Below, piece by piece: positions 26,641 through 35,733 of a stretch of DNA of 64,000 nt; the first letter of the stretch is position 1; each line of letters begins with the position of its first letter. The position numbers and the translations under genes are program-made. The DNA comes from an uncultured bacterium (lineage in GTDB: Bacteria; Krumholzibacteriota; Krumholzibacteriia; LZORAL124-64-63). The stretch is taken from NCBI GenBank assembly GCA_903912525.1, contig CAIWHK010000032.1:248001-312000 (forward strand). The letters are read 5' to 3'. Under the pieces are notes generated by a model. That model saw only the letters and a list, made by a program, of their open reading frames with translations, made no database searches and was not told where the DNA came from.

Positions 26641-26922
26641 GTGCGCCTGAGCAACCGCAAGATCGAGCACCTGGGCAAGCGGATCCTGAAGCTCATGCAG
26701 GAGGATCCGCGCCTCCACCCCGCCGCCAACACCGACCTGGTGCTGCGGGCGATTGAGGATGCCATGGTGGACAACATGCGCACCGAGGACGAGATCGACC
26801 AGGAAGTCGAGAAGCTCCTCGCCGAAAATGTTAACGAAATCCGCGCCATGGAGATGGACGTGGGCGCCCTGCGCGCCAAAATGAAGCGCGAACTGGCCCG
26901 CAAGAAGCGGTTCGTCCTCTAG
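26641..26922 (+). CDS. DUF507-family protein (copy 1)
   Basis: 93 residues, all-helical and highly charged. It begins VRLSNRKIEHLGKRILKLM, the usual DUF507 opening, and ends in a basic stretch (RAKMKRELARKKRFVL). The GTG start at 26641 aligns exactly with the start of the second copy; GGAAAGAGG is 5 bases upstream. The second copy follows 43 bases later, and the two form an operon. The function is unknown; the repeated EDEIDQEVEKLL pattern suggests a coiled coil or heterodimer. Confidence 0.85.
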   Translation: MRLSNRKIEHLGKRILKLMQEDPRLHPAANTDLVLRAIEDAMVDNMRTEDEIDQEVEKLLAENVNEIRAMEMDVGALRAKMKRELARKKRFVL

Positions 26923-26965
26923 CCGGAACCTGTCCCTGCATCCATCACCCGAGAGGGAGCGACCC

Positions 26966-27250
26966 GTGCGCCTGTCCGAAGAACGCATCACCGTCCTGGC
27001 AAAGGATATCTGCGACCGCCTGCTGGACGAGGAACTGGTCGACATCGAGATGGCGGAGGATGATTTCGCGCGCTTCCTGGAAGCCCTCATCACCGCCGAC
27101 CTGCGCGTCGAGGACGAGATCGATGAGCAGGCCACGACCTTCCTGCTCAAGAACCGGCCGCAGCTCGAGGAAGGCTCCACGGCCTGGGCGGTCGAGTTCG
27201 AGCGCAAGAAGCTCGACCTGTCGATGGCCCGCGGCTATGTGCCCTTCTAG
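26966..27250 (+). CDS. DUF507-family protein (copy 2)
   Basis: 94 residues. It starts VRLSEERITVLAKDICDRL from GTG, with GAGAGGGAGCG upstream. It shares with copy 1 the DLRVEDEIDEQ / EDEIDQE core and a C-terminal basic-hydrophobic stretch, but is clearly diverged, with a more acidic N-terminal half (EELVDIEMAEDDFARFLEAL). Tandem DUF507 pairs are probably partners of one another. Copies 1 and 2 lie between the moxR operon and a glycosyltransferase gene. Confidence 0.85.
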   Translation: MRLSEERITVLAKDICDRLLDEELVDIEMAEDDFARFLEALITADLRVEDEIDEQATTFLLKNRPQLEEGSTAWAVEFERKKLDLSMARGYVPF

Positions 27251-27310
27251 CGTCCGACGCCGCGTTTCTCCCTTCCCGGACCGCCGTGCTCCCCGCCTCC
27301 GGATGCCCGT

Positions 27311-28564
27311 ATGAGGATCCTGGTCCTGACCCCGTACCTTCCGCACCGCCGCGTCGGCCACGGCGGCGGCATCGCCGTACGCGACCTGCTGTCCTGGTTG
27401 GCGCGGAAGCACGAGGTGACGGCCGCCTGCCTGGTGCGGCCCGGTGAATTCGAACTCGTGGACGACGTCAGGGCCCTCGGCGTCAGCGTCGAACCTCTGC
27501 CGTTCTCCGATCGCCGGGCGCAAGGGGGCGCGCGTGCGGGCCTGCTGCTGCATCGGGCGGAGGCCGTAGGCCGCGCCGCCCGCTCGGGGTTTCCGGTATA
27601 CGCAGAGAAGTACTGGTCCGCGGGGCTGTCGGCACGGCTCACGGCCCTGGTCGAGCGCCTGCAACCGGACGCCGTTCAGATCGAATACCTGCAGATGGCC
27701 CTGTACTGCCGTGACCTGCGCCGGCAGCGCGCGGGAGACCTCCCGCGCCTGGTGCTCAATACGCATGAACTGGGCTCGGTGCCGCGCGAGCGGCGGGCCC
27801 GACTGGCCGCCACTCCGTGGGCGAGGGCGCTGGCCCGGGCGGAGGCGGCCCGCTGGCGCCGGTTGCAGGTCGCCGCCTGCGGCTGGGCGGACCGCACCCT
27901 GTGCGTCACCCCCGAGGACCGCGACCTCCTGGCTGCCATGGGCGGGACCCGGCTGTCCACGGTTCCCCTGGGCATGGATCTCGAGGCGATCCAACCGGAC
28001 TGGGCCCCACCCGGCGGGGCCCCGCGCTTCCTGTTCGTGGGCTCGTTCGGCCATGCCCCCAACCGCTCGGGGGCCCGCCTGCTGGTGGATGTGGTCTGGC
28101 CGCTGGTCCGGAAGGCCCAGCCCGATGCGCAACTCGAGCTGGTCGGGCGGGGCTGGGACGCGTTCGTCTCCGAACGCGGCGGCGCCGCAGCCTGCGCCGA
28201 CCGGGGCGTGGCCGTGCTTGGGTACGTTGACGACCTCGGCCCCGTATTCCGGCGCTGCCACGCGTTCGCGGCTCCGCTGACCGAGGGCGGCGGCATCAAG
28301 ATCAAGGTCCTTGAGGCACTGGCTCGTGGCGTTCCGGTCGTCACCACTGAAGTGGGAGCCGAGGGAATCGCCCCTGCGGGCGGCGAGGCACTGCTGGTGG
28401 CGCCTGCCGATCCCCGCTTCGCGCAGGCCATGCTGGAACTGGCGGGAGACACCGTCCGCTCGCACCGACTGGCGCGCGGCGGGCGGCGATTGATGGAGGA
28501 TCACTTCGGCTGGGAATCCATTACCGGACGCCTGACGCGCATCTACGCCGGCGACGAGGCCTGA
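27311..28564 (+). CDS. Glycosyltransferase, GT-B fold (GT4-like)
   Basis: 417 residues. It transfers a sugar from an NDP-sugar, probably for envelope polysaccharide or lipid glycosylation; the donor and acceptor are unknown. The N-terminal domain starts MRILVLTPYLPHRRVGHGGG, with the glycine-rich donor-side loop GGG. The C-terminal domain has FVGSFGHAPNRSGARLLVDVVWPLV and the E-x7-E region EGGGIKIKVLEALARGVPVVTTEVGAEGI typical of retaining GT4-like enzymes. No membrane segment is present. It lies 60 bases after the second DUF507 gene and could be read from the same promoter. Confidence 0.9.
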   Translation: MRILVLTPYLPHRRVGHGGGIAVRDLLSWLARKHEVTAACLVRPGEFELVDDVRALGVSVEPLPFSDRRAQGGARAGLLLHRAEAVGRAARSGFPVYAEKYWSAGLSARLTALVERLQPDAVQIEYLQMALYCRDLRRQRAGDLPRLVLNTHELGSVPRERRARLAATPWARALARAEAARWRRLQVAACGWADRTLCVTPEDRDLLAAMGGTRLSTVPLGMDLEAIQPDWAPPGGAPRFLFVGSFGHAPNRSGARLLVDVVWPLVRKAQPDAQLELVGRGWDAFVSERGGAAACADRGVAVLGYVDDLGPVFRRCHAFAAPLTEGGGIKIKVLEALARGVPVVTTEVGAEGIAPAGGEALLVAPADPRFAQAMLELAGDTVRSHRLARGGRRLMEDHFGWESITGRLTRIYAGDEA

Positions 28565-28592
28565 TGCCGACCGCCCGCGGCCGTCCTGGGCG

Positions 28593-29195
28593 CTAGCGCA
28601 CGCCGGGCGGCAACGAACCGCCGTCGCCGCGCGCCAGCGAGGCGAGCAACGTCACCTGCGCCAGGCGCTCGACGGTTTCCAGGAGCGCGAACGCCGCCGG
28701 CAGGTCCTTCCCCACCGCCACCGCCCCGTGGCTCCCGAGCAGGATCGCATCGTGACCGAGGATATGCGGCAGCACCGAGGACGCTGCGGCTTCGGTGCCC
28801 GGTTCGGCGCGCGGGCAGACCGGGACCATGCCCAGCACCGCCGCTGTCTCCGTCAGCAATGAGCCGTCGAGGTCACGTCCGATGGCCGCGAACGCCGTCG
28901 CCCAGGGCGGGTGGGCGTGGCAGATGGCCATCACGTCCGGGCGGGATTCGTAGATGCGGCGGTGCAGGGGCCATTCGCTGGTGGGGCGCCCGCGCGTGCA
29001 GCGTCCATGGAGGTCGATCTCAAGGAGATCCTGCACCCTCAGCGCGCCCTTGCCGACGCCGGAAGGGGTGACCAGAAAGGCATGGCCGCCGAGGCGAACC
29101 GACAGGTTGCCTTCGGCGGCCACGATCAGGTTCTGCTGCTGCAACCGGCGGCCGATGTCGACCATCTGCCGGCGCAGGAGGACCGGATTCGTCAT
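28593..29195 (-). CDS. Class II aldolase/adducin-family protein
   Basis: 200 residues. Zinc-dependent aldolases of this family cleave sugar phosphates such as L-fuculose 1-phosphate; related members are dehydratases or decarboxylases. It shows the N-terminal AAEGNLSVRLGG (substrate loop), TPSGVGKG, Glu in SEWPLHRRIYESRP (catalytic acid position), zinc ligands in CHAHPPWATAF and GSHGAVAVG. The substrate cannot be told from sequence. Starts at ATG 29195, 14 bases after the stop of the PD40 lipoprotein gene's end (29210), so the two are probably co-transcribed. Convergent with the glycosyltransferase gene. Confidence 0.88.
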   Translation of the reverse strand: MTNPVLLRRQMVDIGRRLQQQNLIVAAEGNLSVRLGGHAFLVTPSGVGKGALRVQDLLEIDLHGRCTRGRPTSEWPLHRRIYESRPDVMAICHAHPPWATAFAAIGRDLDGSLLTETAAVLGMVPVCPRAEPGTEAAASSVLPHILGHDAILLGSHGAVAVGKDLPAAFALLETVERLAQVTLLASLARGDGGSLPPGVR

Positions 29196-29209
29196 CGGGC
29201 CCCGGTTCC

Positions 29210-30592
29210 TCAGGGACGGTAGATGTACATGTGCGACATCACGCCCTCGAAGAACTCGAGCTGACGCCGCTCATCCCCAGCTGCGGCGCGCATCTGCACC
29301 TCGTCCAGCCCGCGGTTGTTGTCCTCGTTGTCCTGCTTGATGCGCTGGTAGGATTCCTCTTCGAGGCGGATGAGCATCTCGGTCGGGAACCCGAGCGCGC
29401 TGGACATCAGCATCGACCCGTCGGGGTACACCGTCGGGTCGGCCTCATCCGCGCGGGTGAAGAAATAGATCTCGGGGTCGAGGGCGCCGCTGGCCGCGAC
29501 GCGCCAGATGTTCCGGTCGTGCAGCGTGATCGACGGCGCCCGGCGCGTGGACACGAAAAAGATCTCCGAACCGTCGGCCGAATAGCACGGCGACGTATTC
29601 AGGATGCCGACGATCGGGTCGCCCGGCGCCATCACTGTATTCGTCAGCCGGCGCAGGTTGTTGTCCAGGGCCATCGTGTGCGTCGCCAGGCCGGTCGTGT
29701 CGAAGTCGACCGTGAAGAGCTCCGTCCCGACGCCGCGTCCACCCGCGACGTCCATGCCGCCGCTGAAGACCAGCTTTGAGCCATCCGGCGACCACGCCGG
29801 CGTCTCGATGCGCGAGTACTCGTCAGTGACCGGGAACGCGACGGCGTCGTAGCCGCTGTTCGCCTCGGCCGTGGACATGTCCAGCATCCAGAGGGCGACG
29901 CCACTGCAGGTCTCGAACGAGTCGGGAATGGCGCAGCCCGAGCGCGTGAAGGCCAACCAGCGACCGTCGGGCGACAGCGTGGGCTCCATGTGCTGCCACA
30001 GCGACGGCGAAGGGTTGGCATCCGTCTGCTCGAGCAGGAGCGGGGTCAGCGTCGTCGCCGACAGGGTCGTGATGTCGGCGCGGAACAGCCGGAACCCGAC
30101 GCGCACCCGGATCGGGAACACGAGGTTGTTGTCGTCCAGCCAGGTGGGGCCGCCCTTGTCGAAGTCGACGATCCCCTGCTGGTAGTCCTGCACGCCCGAG
30201 ATGGGGATGCTCATGGCCTGAACCTTGACCAGTTCCGCCCCGAGGTCGGAAATGCTGGAGACGGGCTCGACGCCCTCGCCGACAGGGATGACGCCGATCT
30301 GGCGGTAGTTGACGAAGTAGTCGTCACCGCCATAACGCGGGTCCGACGGCAGGGCCCACCAGTCGCACGTGAACGCGATCCTGGTGCCGTCCGGGGACAG
30401 TCGCGGATTCAGGTAATGGTAACCGTCACTGGAGGTGTCGGTGGTGACCATGACCAGGGAACCGCACGAGTGGTTGCCGCAGAGCGGCAGGACCTCGGAC
30501 GGATCCTGCTTGCTGGTGCAACCAACCACGATGAGGGTAGCCAGCACGGCGAGGTAGGCCATGGGCAGGCAGCGCGTTCGCAGCCAAGTCAT
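29210..30592 (-). CDS. PD40 beta-propeller lipoprotein
   Basis: 460 residues. A signal peptide ends in a lipobox (LIVVGC), so it is probably a membrane-anchored lipoprotein. The body contains TolB-like WD40/PD40 repeats: LSPDGTRIAFTC, LSPDGRWLAFTRSG, WSPDGSKLVFSGG and YSADGSEIFFVST. Those repeats form a beta-propeller that binds proteins or peptides. The last ~70 residues form a charged helical tail. ATG at 30592 is chosen because it starts the signal peptide; the extended reading upstream is unlikely. It precedes the aldolase gene by 14 bases. A precise partner is unknown. Confidence 0.88.
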   Translation of the reverse strand: MTWLRTRCLPMAYLAVLATLIVVGCTSKQDPSEVLPLCGNHSCGSLVMVTTDTSSDGYHYLNPRLSPDGTRIAFTCDWWALPSDPRYGGDDYFVNYRQIGVIPVGEGVEPVSSISDLGAELVKVQAMSIPISGVQDYQQGIVDFDKGGPTWLDDNNLVFPIRVRVGFRLFRADITTLSATTLTPLLLEQTDANPSPSLWQHMEPTLSPDGRWLAFTRSGCAIPDSFETCSGVALWMLDMSTAEANSGYDAVAFPVTDEYSRIETPAWSPDGSKLVFSGGMDVAGGRGVGTELFTVDFDTTGLATHTMALDNNLRRLTNTVMAPGDPIVGILNTSPCYSADGSEIFFVSTRRAPSITLHDRNIWRVAASGALDPEIYFFTRADEADPTVYPDGSMLMSSALGFPTEMLIRLEEESYQRIKQDNEDNNRGLDEVQMRAAAGDERRQLEFFEGVMSHMYIYRP

Positions 30593-30771
30593 GTTCGCGG
30601 AGACCTCCGGCGCGGGGTAAGGCGCGCGGTCGCGCGGGGATGCCACGACACGACCACGCCAAGGACATGGAAAAATAAGGCAAAGCTCCCGATCAAAGCA
30701 ACCGGCATCTGCGGCCCGCTCCCGGGGACGCCGGCACCGCCGATGCGCAACCTCCCCTGCGCGCTGCGCGT

Positions 30772-31944
30772 TCAGCGGCGCGCGGGTGCCGGATCGGCCC
30801 CTTCAAGCCTGCTCGACGCCTCCAATGCCCGGCGGGCCTCGTCGGTACGGCCGAGCGCCGCGAGGATGGCTGCCCGGTTGTGCAGGAAGACCGCACGACC
30901 GGGCTGGAGCGCCACCGCACGGTCCACGGCGGCAAGCGCGGCGTCCAGCCGGCCGGTCCGTTCGAGATTGCGCGCGGCTTGGGCCCAGAACACGGCGTCG
31001 TCCACGGGGAAGCGCGAGGCCTCGGTGCCGGGCGCCGCGACAGCCGCTGCCGCCCAGTCGGCCCCGCCGAGCCGCCCTTCGGCCTGGACGACCATGCGCC
31101 AATCGTCGCGATCGAGTCGGCGCCCCGGCGTTGACGCGACAAGGGCCAGCACGGCGCTGTCCCGCTGGGCGCCGACGAATGCCGCCAGCAGATGCCGACG
31201 GACGAGGGAATCCGGGTGCGCGTTCCACAGCCGGGACAGGGGCGCAATCGCTTCGGCCGGTTTTCCCGCCGCCAGCAGCACCGACCCCAGCAGCCGGTCA
31301 GCCTCGGGACAGCCGCCGCAGGCGATACGAGCGGCCTCGAACGCGACGCAGGCCCGCCCCAGGTCGCCCAACTCGGCCCGCAGCCGGCCCGCTTCCAGCA
31401 GCGGCGCCGGGTCTGTCGGGGACAGGCGGGCCGCTTCGTCGAATTCGGCCAGGGCTCGCCCGGTCCTGCCCATCCGGACCAGCGCCGTACCCAGGCGATG
31501 ATGCAGGATCCCCTCGTTGGGGCGCAACCGGCAGGCCTGTTCCAGGAAGGGCAGGGCCTCCGGGGCCCTCCCGGCGCTCAAGCATGCTTCGCCGGCCCTC
31601 GCCTCCACCTGCCAGCCGAAGACAGGATCGTCCTTCCAGCGCTCGCGGGCCTGCAGCGCCATCGGCACGGCGGCAACGGACTGCCCGGCGGCGACAAGGC
31701 TGTCCACACGGGCAAGGGCCTCGCCGGGCGATGCGGGCGCTTCCGGCGCGGCATCCCCACGGGCGATCGGGACGATGGCGACCGCGATGGCAACCACGGC
31801 CCCGGCGACGGCCGCGCGGCGCCCGGCATGACCAGGCCACCGGGCACGTCGGTTCCAGGCCCGCCACGGAGGCCCGGGGCGCTCCCTCCCCGTTGACCCC
31901 GACCGCCTGATGTGATAAAATCTCAATTGCGAAAACAAATTCAC
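30772..31944 (-). CDS. TPR-repeat protein with N-terminal membrane anchor
   Basis: About 390 residues. An Arg-rich N-terminus and one hydrophobic helix (AAVAGAVVAIAVAIVPIARG) precede TPR repeats spanning most of the protein, with patterns such as ALPFLEQACRLRPNEGILHHRLGTAL, ALAEFDEAARLSPTDPAPLLEAGRL and ALAAVDRAVALQPGRAVFLHNRAA (last copy, near the C-terminus). A scaffold or assembly role is probable, facing the periplasm. GTG at 31944 has GGTGG nearby and is a reasonable start; the start is uncertain because an ATG or GTG further in could also be used. It is divergent from the GH-like gene. Confidence 0.78.
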   Translation of the reverse strand: MNLFSQLRFYHIRRSGSTGRERPGPPWRAWNRRARWPGHAGRRAAVAGAVVAIAVAIVPIARGDAAPEAPASPGEALARVDSLVAAGQSVAAVPMALQARERWKDDPVFGWQVEARAGEACLSAGRAPEALPFLEQACRLRPNEGILHHRLGTALVRMGRTGRALAEFDEAARLSPTDPAPLLEAGRLRAELGDLGRACVAFEAARIACGGCPEADRLLGSVLLAAGKPAEAIAPLSRLWNAHPDSLVRRHLLAAFVGAQRDSAVLALVASTPGRRLDRDDWRMVVQAEGRLGGADWAAAAVAAPGTEASRFPVDDAVFWAQAARNLERTGRLDAALAAVDRAVALQPGRAVFLHNRAAILAALGRTDEARRALEASSRLEGADPAPARR

Positions 31945-32008
31945 CGGAAGCCACCCTTCGCCACCCTGCCGGGTCGCGCTGCCCGGGATCACGCCCACGG
32001 AGAAGCCT

Positions 32009-33847
32009 GTGCCCCGTCCCGCCTTCGGCAGGTCCGCCCCGGTCCACGCCCGCGTGTGGACGCGCGCGAGGCACCCGGCGCCGGCAGCCCTCGCCCTGGC
32101 TGCGATCCTGGCCGCCTGCCTGCTCGGCGCCAGGCCGGCCAGCGCCCTGATCCGCTACGATTTCGAGCAGAAGTACTTCACCCACCCCGGCCGCCAGGTT
32201 TGGGACTTCAGTATCGTTCGCGCCGACGGCACCTACCATATCTTTTACCACACCATCCCCCTGGCCAATCCAACGGCTGTCGCGGCGGACACCATCTGGC
32301 ACGCCAAGAGTCCCGACCTGAGCCACTGGCACTCGCGGACCCCGGCGCTCATCACGGCGGCGGGTTCGCCGTGGGAGCAGGGCGCATCGTGGGCCCCGGC
32401 GGTCGAACGTGACGAGGACAACAATCGCTGGGTGATGCTCTACACCGGGTGCGACGCGCAGATGAACCAGCGGATCGGCCTGGCGACCTCCCCCGACCTC
32501 GAGAGGTGGAAGCGCTCGGGGCCCGATCCGGTCATCGTCCCGGACCAGGGGCAGTACATCTGGAACACGGCGTCCGGCTGGGCCGACTTCCGCGACCCCT
32601 TCCTCTACCGGCAGGACGGGCTGTGGCACTCGCTTGTGACGGCCAAGAAACTGGTCGGCGCCCAGCCGACGGGTGTCCTCTACCACGGCACGTCACCCGA
32701 CCTGATCACCTGGACCGATGTCGGGCCCATCTTCCAGAACAACAGTTCGCAGCCGGCCAAGGTCCTAGAGAGTTCGCAGTACGTGACCATCGGCAGTTGG
32801 CAGCACCTGCTGTTCGGCGTGTTCGATGCAGTGGGCATCACCATCCTCTCGGCGCCCGACCCGAGCGGCTGGACCATGGCCAGCGCGCGCCTGCTCGACA
32901 ACGGGTACGCGCCGGAGGTCGACACGTTCGACGCCGGCGTCCACATGTTCTCGCGCCTGGCCAACTACCAGTTGCCGCAGTCGGCGGGGACCGGCTATGT
33001 CGTGCGCCTGGACACCCTGCGCACGAACGCCGACGGCTCGAACCCGATCGTGTGGAAGCCGCACGCGCTGGACGCCGACTGGATCGTCCGCACGGGGACC
33101 GCGACCCTGGGCGGCCCGACGTTCGGCGACAATCCGCTGTACCACAGCGAACCGACGAGCGGTCTGGTGGGCACCGGCTACTTCGGCAGTCGCGACTACT
33201 ACCCCGGCCCCTTGTCGGGACGCGGCGCGCCCGGCGTGACGCTGGGCGATGCCGTGACCGGGCGGCTCGAAGGCCGGCCGTTCACAGTCACCGGCAATCG
33301 CATCGCCCTGCTGGTCGGCGGCGGCGAGTATCCCAACACATGCTACGTAGCCCTCGTGGACGCGAACGACGGCACGATCCTGCGCAGTGAGACCGGCAAC
33401 GGCGGCGTGACGATGACCCCGCGCCAGTGGCTGGTCGGCGACCTGCGCGGACGCCAGTGCCGCATCGTCATCGCCGACGAGGAAGGCGGTGCCGGCGGCT
33501 TCATCAACGTCGACGAGATCGAGGAGATCGACGACGCCCCGGCGGCCGTGGCGCCGGACCGCGTGTCGGGGCTGGCCGCACTGTCCATCTCCCCGAACCC
33601 GGCGAACCCGGCCACCCGCATCACCTATGCGCTGGACCGGCCCGGCACGGTCGTGGTGGCTGTCTACGACCTTCGTGGGCGCCGCGTCTGGGACAGCGGT
33701 TCACGCTGGCAGGCCGCCGGCCCGGCCGCGGTCCTGTGGACCGGGGTGGGCGCCGACGGGTTGCCGGTCCCCTCGGGCGCCTACCTGGTGCGCGTGACGG
33801 ACGATCGCGGGGCCTACCTGAGCGGCCGCCTGACCATCCTGAAGTAG
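32009..33847 (+). CDS. Secreted GH32/GH43-like beta-propeller enzyme with FlgD-like C-terminal domain
   Basis: 612 residues. A long signal peptide ends near Ala46 (ARPASA). The catalytic domain is a five-bladed propeller of the GH32/43/68/130 type: Asp66 in QVWDFSIVRADG, the FRDPF motif (194-198), repeated xxxSPDLxxW blades and Glu in KVLESSQYV. The specific glycan is unknown. The C-terminal ~85 residues (LSISPNPANPATRITYAL, then VAVYDLRGRRVWD and GAYLVRV) form a FlgD-like Ig/sorting-type domain often found on exported proteins of FCB-group bacteria. GTG at 32009 has GGAGA at good spacing. Confidence 0.85.
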   Translation: MPRPAFGRSAPVHARVWTRARHPAPAALALAAILAACLLGARPASALIRYDFEQKYFTHPGRQVWDFSIVRADGTYHIFYHTIPLANPTAVAADTIWHAKSPDLSHWHSRTPALITAAGSPWEQGASWAPAVERDEDNNRWVMLYTGCDAQMNQRIGLATSPDLERWKRSGPDPVIVPDQGQYIWNTASGWADFRDPFLYRQDGLWHSLVTAKKLVGAQPTGVLYHGTSPDLITWTDVGPIFQNNSSQPAKVLESSQYVTIGSWQHLLFGVFDAVGITILSAPDPSGWTMASARLLDNGYAPEVDTFDAGVHMFSRLANYQLPQSAGTGYVVRLDTLRTNADGSNPIVWKPHALDADWIVRTGTATLGGPTFGDNPLYHSEPTSGLVGTGYFGSRDYYPGPLSGRGAPGVTLGDAVTGRLEGRPFTVTGNRIALLVGGGEYPNTCYVALVDANDGTILRSETGNGGVTMTPRQWLVGDLRGRQCRIVIADEEGGAGGFINVDEIEEIDDAPAAVAPDRVSGLAALSISPNPANPATRITYALDRPGTVVVAVYDLRGRRVWDSGSRWQAAGPAAVLWTGVGADGLPVPSGAYLVRVTDDRGAYLSGRLTILK

Positions 33848-33895
33848 CGCGCGGATTTCGCTCAACGCCGCCCGATCCCGGCCGATCCCGCCAGC

Positions 33896-35647
33896 ATGGA
33901 AACCGCAACCACACGTACGTTCGTGGCCGACCTGGTCGGCCGGGTGGGCAGCCTTCCCACCGTGGCGGCCCAGGTGGTCAGCCTGGCGTCCGACCCGCAG
34001 TGCGATGTCGGGCAGCTGGCCCGCGTCATCATGAGCGACAACGCCATGTCGGTGCGGTTCCTGGCCCTGGCCAACTCGGCGGCCGTGTCGCGGGGTCGTG
34101 AGATCCGCAACCTGCGCACGGCTCTCATGCGCCTGGGCATCAAGCGCGTCCGCAACGTCGCGCTCCTGATGGGCATGCACGACATGGTGCCGACCGATGC
34201 GAAGGGACAGTGGCTGGACTCGAAGGAGTTCTGGCGCTTCAACCTGGCCACGGCCAGTTGCGCGCAGGGGCTGGCCTGGCTGCGGCGCACGCCCCATGAC
34301 GAGGACGCCTGGCTGGCCGGCATCCTCCACGCCATCGGCCTGGCGGCGATGTCCCAGCGCGCGGCACCAGAGATGGCGCGGGCCGCCGAGCTCGCGCGCA
34401 CGCTGCGCGTGCCCCTGGCCGAGGCCGAGCTGCGCGTCTTCGACTTCCACCACGGCGAGGTCGGCGGCCGCCTGCTGCGCGAGTGGCACCTGCCGGAAGT
34501 CTTCATCGACGCCGTCGAATACCTCCCGGAGGATTTCGGCGACGACGAACTGTCTGCCGAAGCGCTGTCGCTGGTCAAGGTCCTGCGAGACGCCGTGACG
34601 ACCGTTCGCTCAATCGGTTTCGGCGACAACGGCGACGGCGACGAGCCGTGCCGGCCCGAGGACCTGGCCGGACTGTTGGGACTGGCCGAGCCGGCCATGC
34701 AGGCGCTGGCGGACAAGGTCGATCGCGAAGTGCAGGAGATTTCCCGCCTCATCGGGCTGGAGGTGCCGGCCGACCTGTTCGCGGCCACGCTGGCCAAGTC
34801 CCAGGAAGTCGTCACGCAACTGGGGCTCGAGGGCCTGGACGAGACCCTGGCCCGCGAGGACCTCGAGCAGCAGATGAGCGCGGCGCGCGAGATCCAGCGG
34901 CGCCTGCTGCCGCGGGAACTCCCGTCGCTGCCGGGCCACCGTCTGGCGGCAACCAACGTCCCGTCCCTGCACTGCAGCGGTGACACCTACGACTGCCTGC
35001 GGATGCGCGACGGAACCATCGGGCTGTCCATCGCCGATGTTTCGGGCAAGGGCATGCCGGCCGCGCTGCTGACCGGCACGCTGCAGGCCAGCATGCGTGC
35101 GTTGGCGCGCGTGTCCGAGGACCCGGGCCAGTTGCTCGAGGCGGCGAACGACGCCCTCTTCGAGAGCACCGACCCGGAACGATTCGCCACGCTCTTCCTG
35201 GCCGTGCTGTCGGCCGACGGCTTGGGGTTCCGCTACGCCAGCGCCGGGCACAACCCGCCCCTGCTGCTGCGCGCGGACGGACGGGCGCAATGGCTCAAGC
35301 CCGCGGGCACGCCACTGGGCATGATCCCCGACATGACCTACCCCGTGTTCCCGGTCGCCATGGAGCCTGGCGACGTCATGGTTGCCTACACCGACGGCGT
35401 CACCGAGGCCCTGGCGCCGGACGGCACCGAGTTCGGTGAGACGGGGCTGGAGTCAGCCGTACGCGCGGCCGCCGGCGAGAGCCCCCAGACCGTCATCGAC
35501 AGGCTGCTCGAGGCGCTCTCCCTGCACATCAACAGGGCCGGCGGCGAGTCGCCGGCGGAGCGCCTGCTCGGTGGCCATGCGGCGGCGTCGGGCCTCGCCG
35601 CGGCGGGTGACGACATCACGGTCATGGTGCTGGCGCGCGACGCCTGA
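33896..35647 (+). CDS. HDOD-SpoIIE (PP2C) phosphatase fusion
   Basis: 583 residues. Residues 1-~220 form an HDOD domain (VGSLPTVAAQVVSLASDPQCD, LANSAAVSRGREIRNLRTALMRLGIKRVRNVALLMG in two parts). A helical linker (310-340) leads to a C-terminal SpoIIE/RsbU-type PP2C serine phosphatase. Metal-site motifs are AREIQRRLLP, SGDTYD (both Asp kept; the first Gly of the usual GGD is Ser), ADVSGKGMPAALLTG, SAGHNPPLLL, YTDGVTEA and DDITVMVL. Such phosphatases usually dephosphorylate anti-sigma-factor antagonists. No such partner genes are seen nearby. ATG at 33896, 48 bases after the GH-like gene. Confidence 0.92.
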   Translation: METATTRTFVADLVGRVGSLPTVAAQVVSLASDPQCDVGQLARVIMSDNAMSVRFLALANSAAVSRGREIRNLRTALMRLGIKRVRNVALLMGMHDMVPTDAKGQWLDSKEFWRFNLATASCAQGLAWLRRTPHDEDAWLAGILHAIGLAAMSQRAAPEMARAAELARTLRVPLAEAELRVFDFHHGEVGGRLLREWHLPEVFIDAVEYLPEDFGDDELSAEALSLVKVLRDAVTTVRSIGFGDNGDGDEPCRPEDLAGLLGLAEPAMQALADKVDREVQEISRLIGLEVPADLFAATLAKSQEVVTQLGLEGLDETLAREDLEQQMSAAREIQRRLLPRELPSLPGHRLAATNVPSLHCSGDTYDCLRMRDGTIGLSIADVSGKGMPAALLTGTLQASMRALARVSEDPGQLLEAANDALFESTDPERFATLFLAVLSADGLGFRYASAGHNPPLLLRADGRAQWLKPAGTPLGMIPDMTYPVFPVAMEPGDVMVAYTDGVTEALAPDGTEFGETGLESAVRAAAGESPQTVIDRLLEALSLHINRAGGESPAERLLGGHAAASGLAAAGDDITVMVLARDA

Positions 35648-35733
35648 GGCTGTCCCCCGCATTTGACCCTGCCTCCCATCCCGCATACCATGGCGTCACG
35701 ATCGTCATCTTCCCGAGTCGCCGGAGTGCCGCC

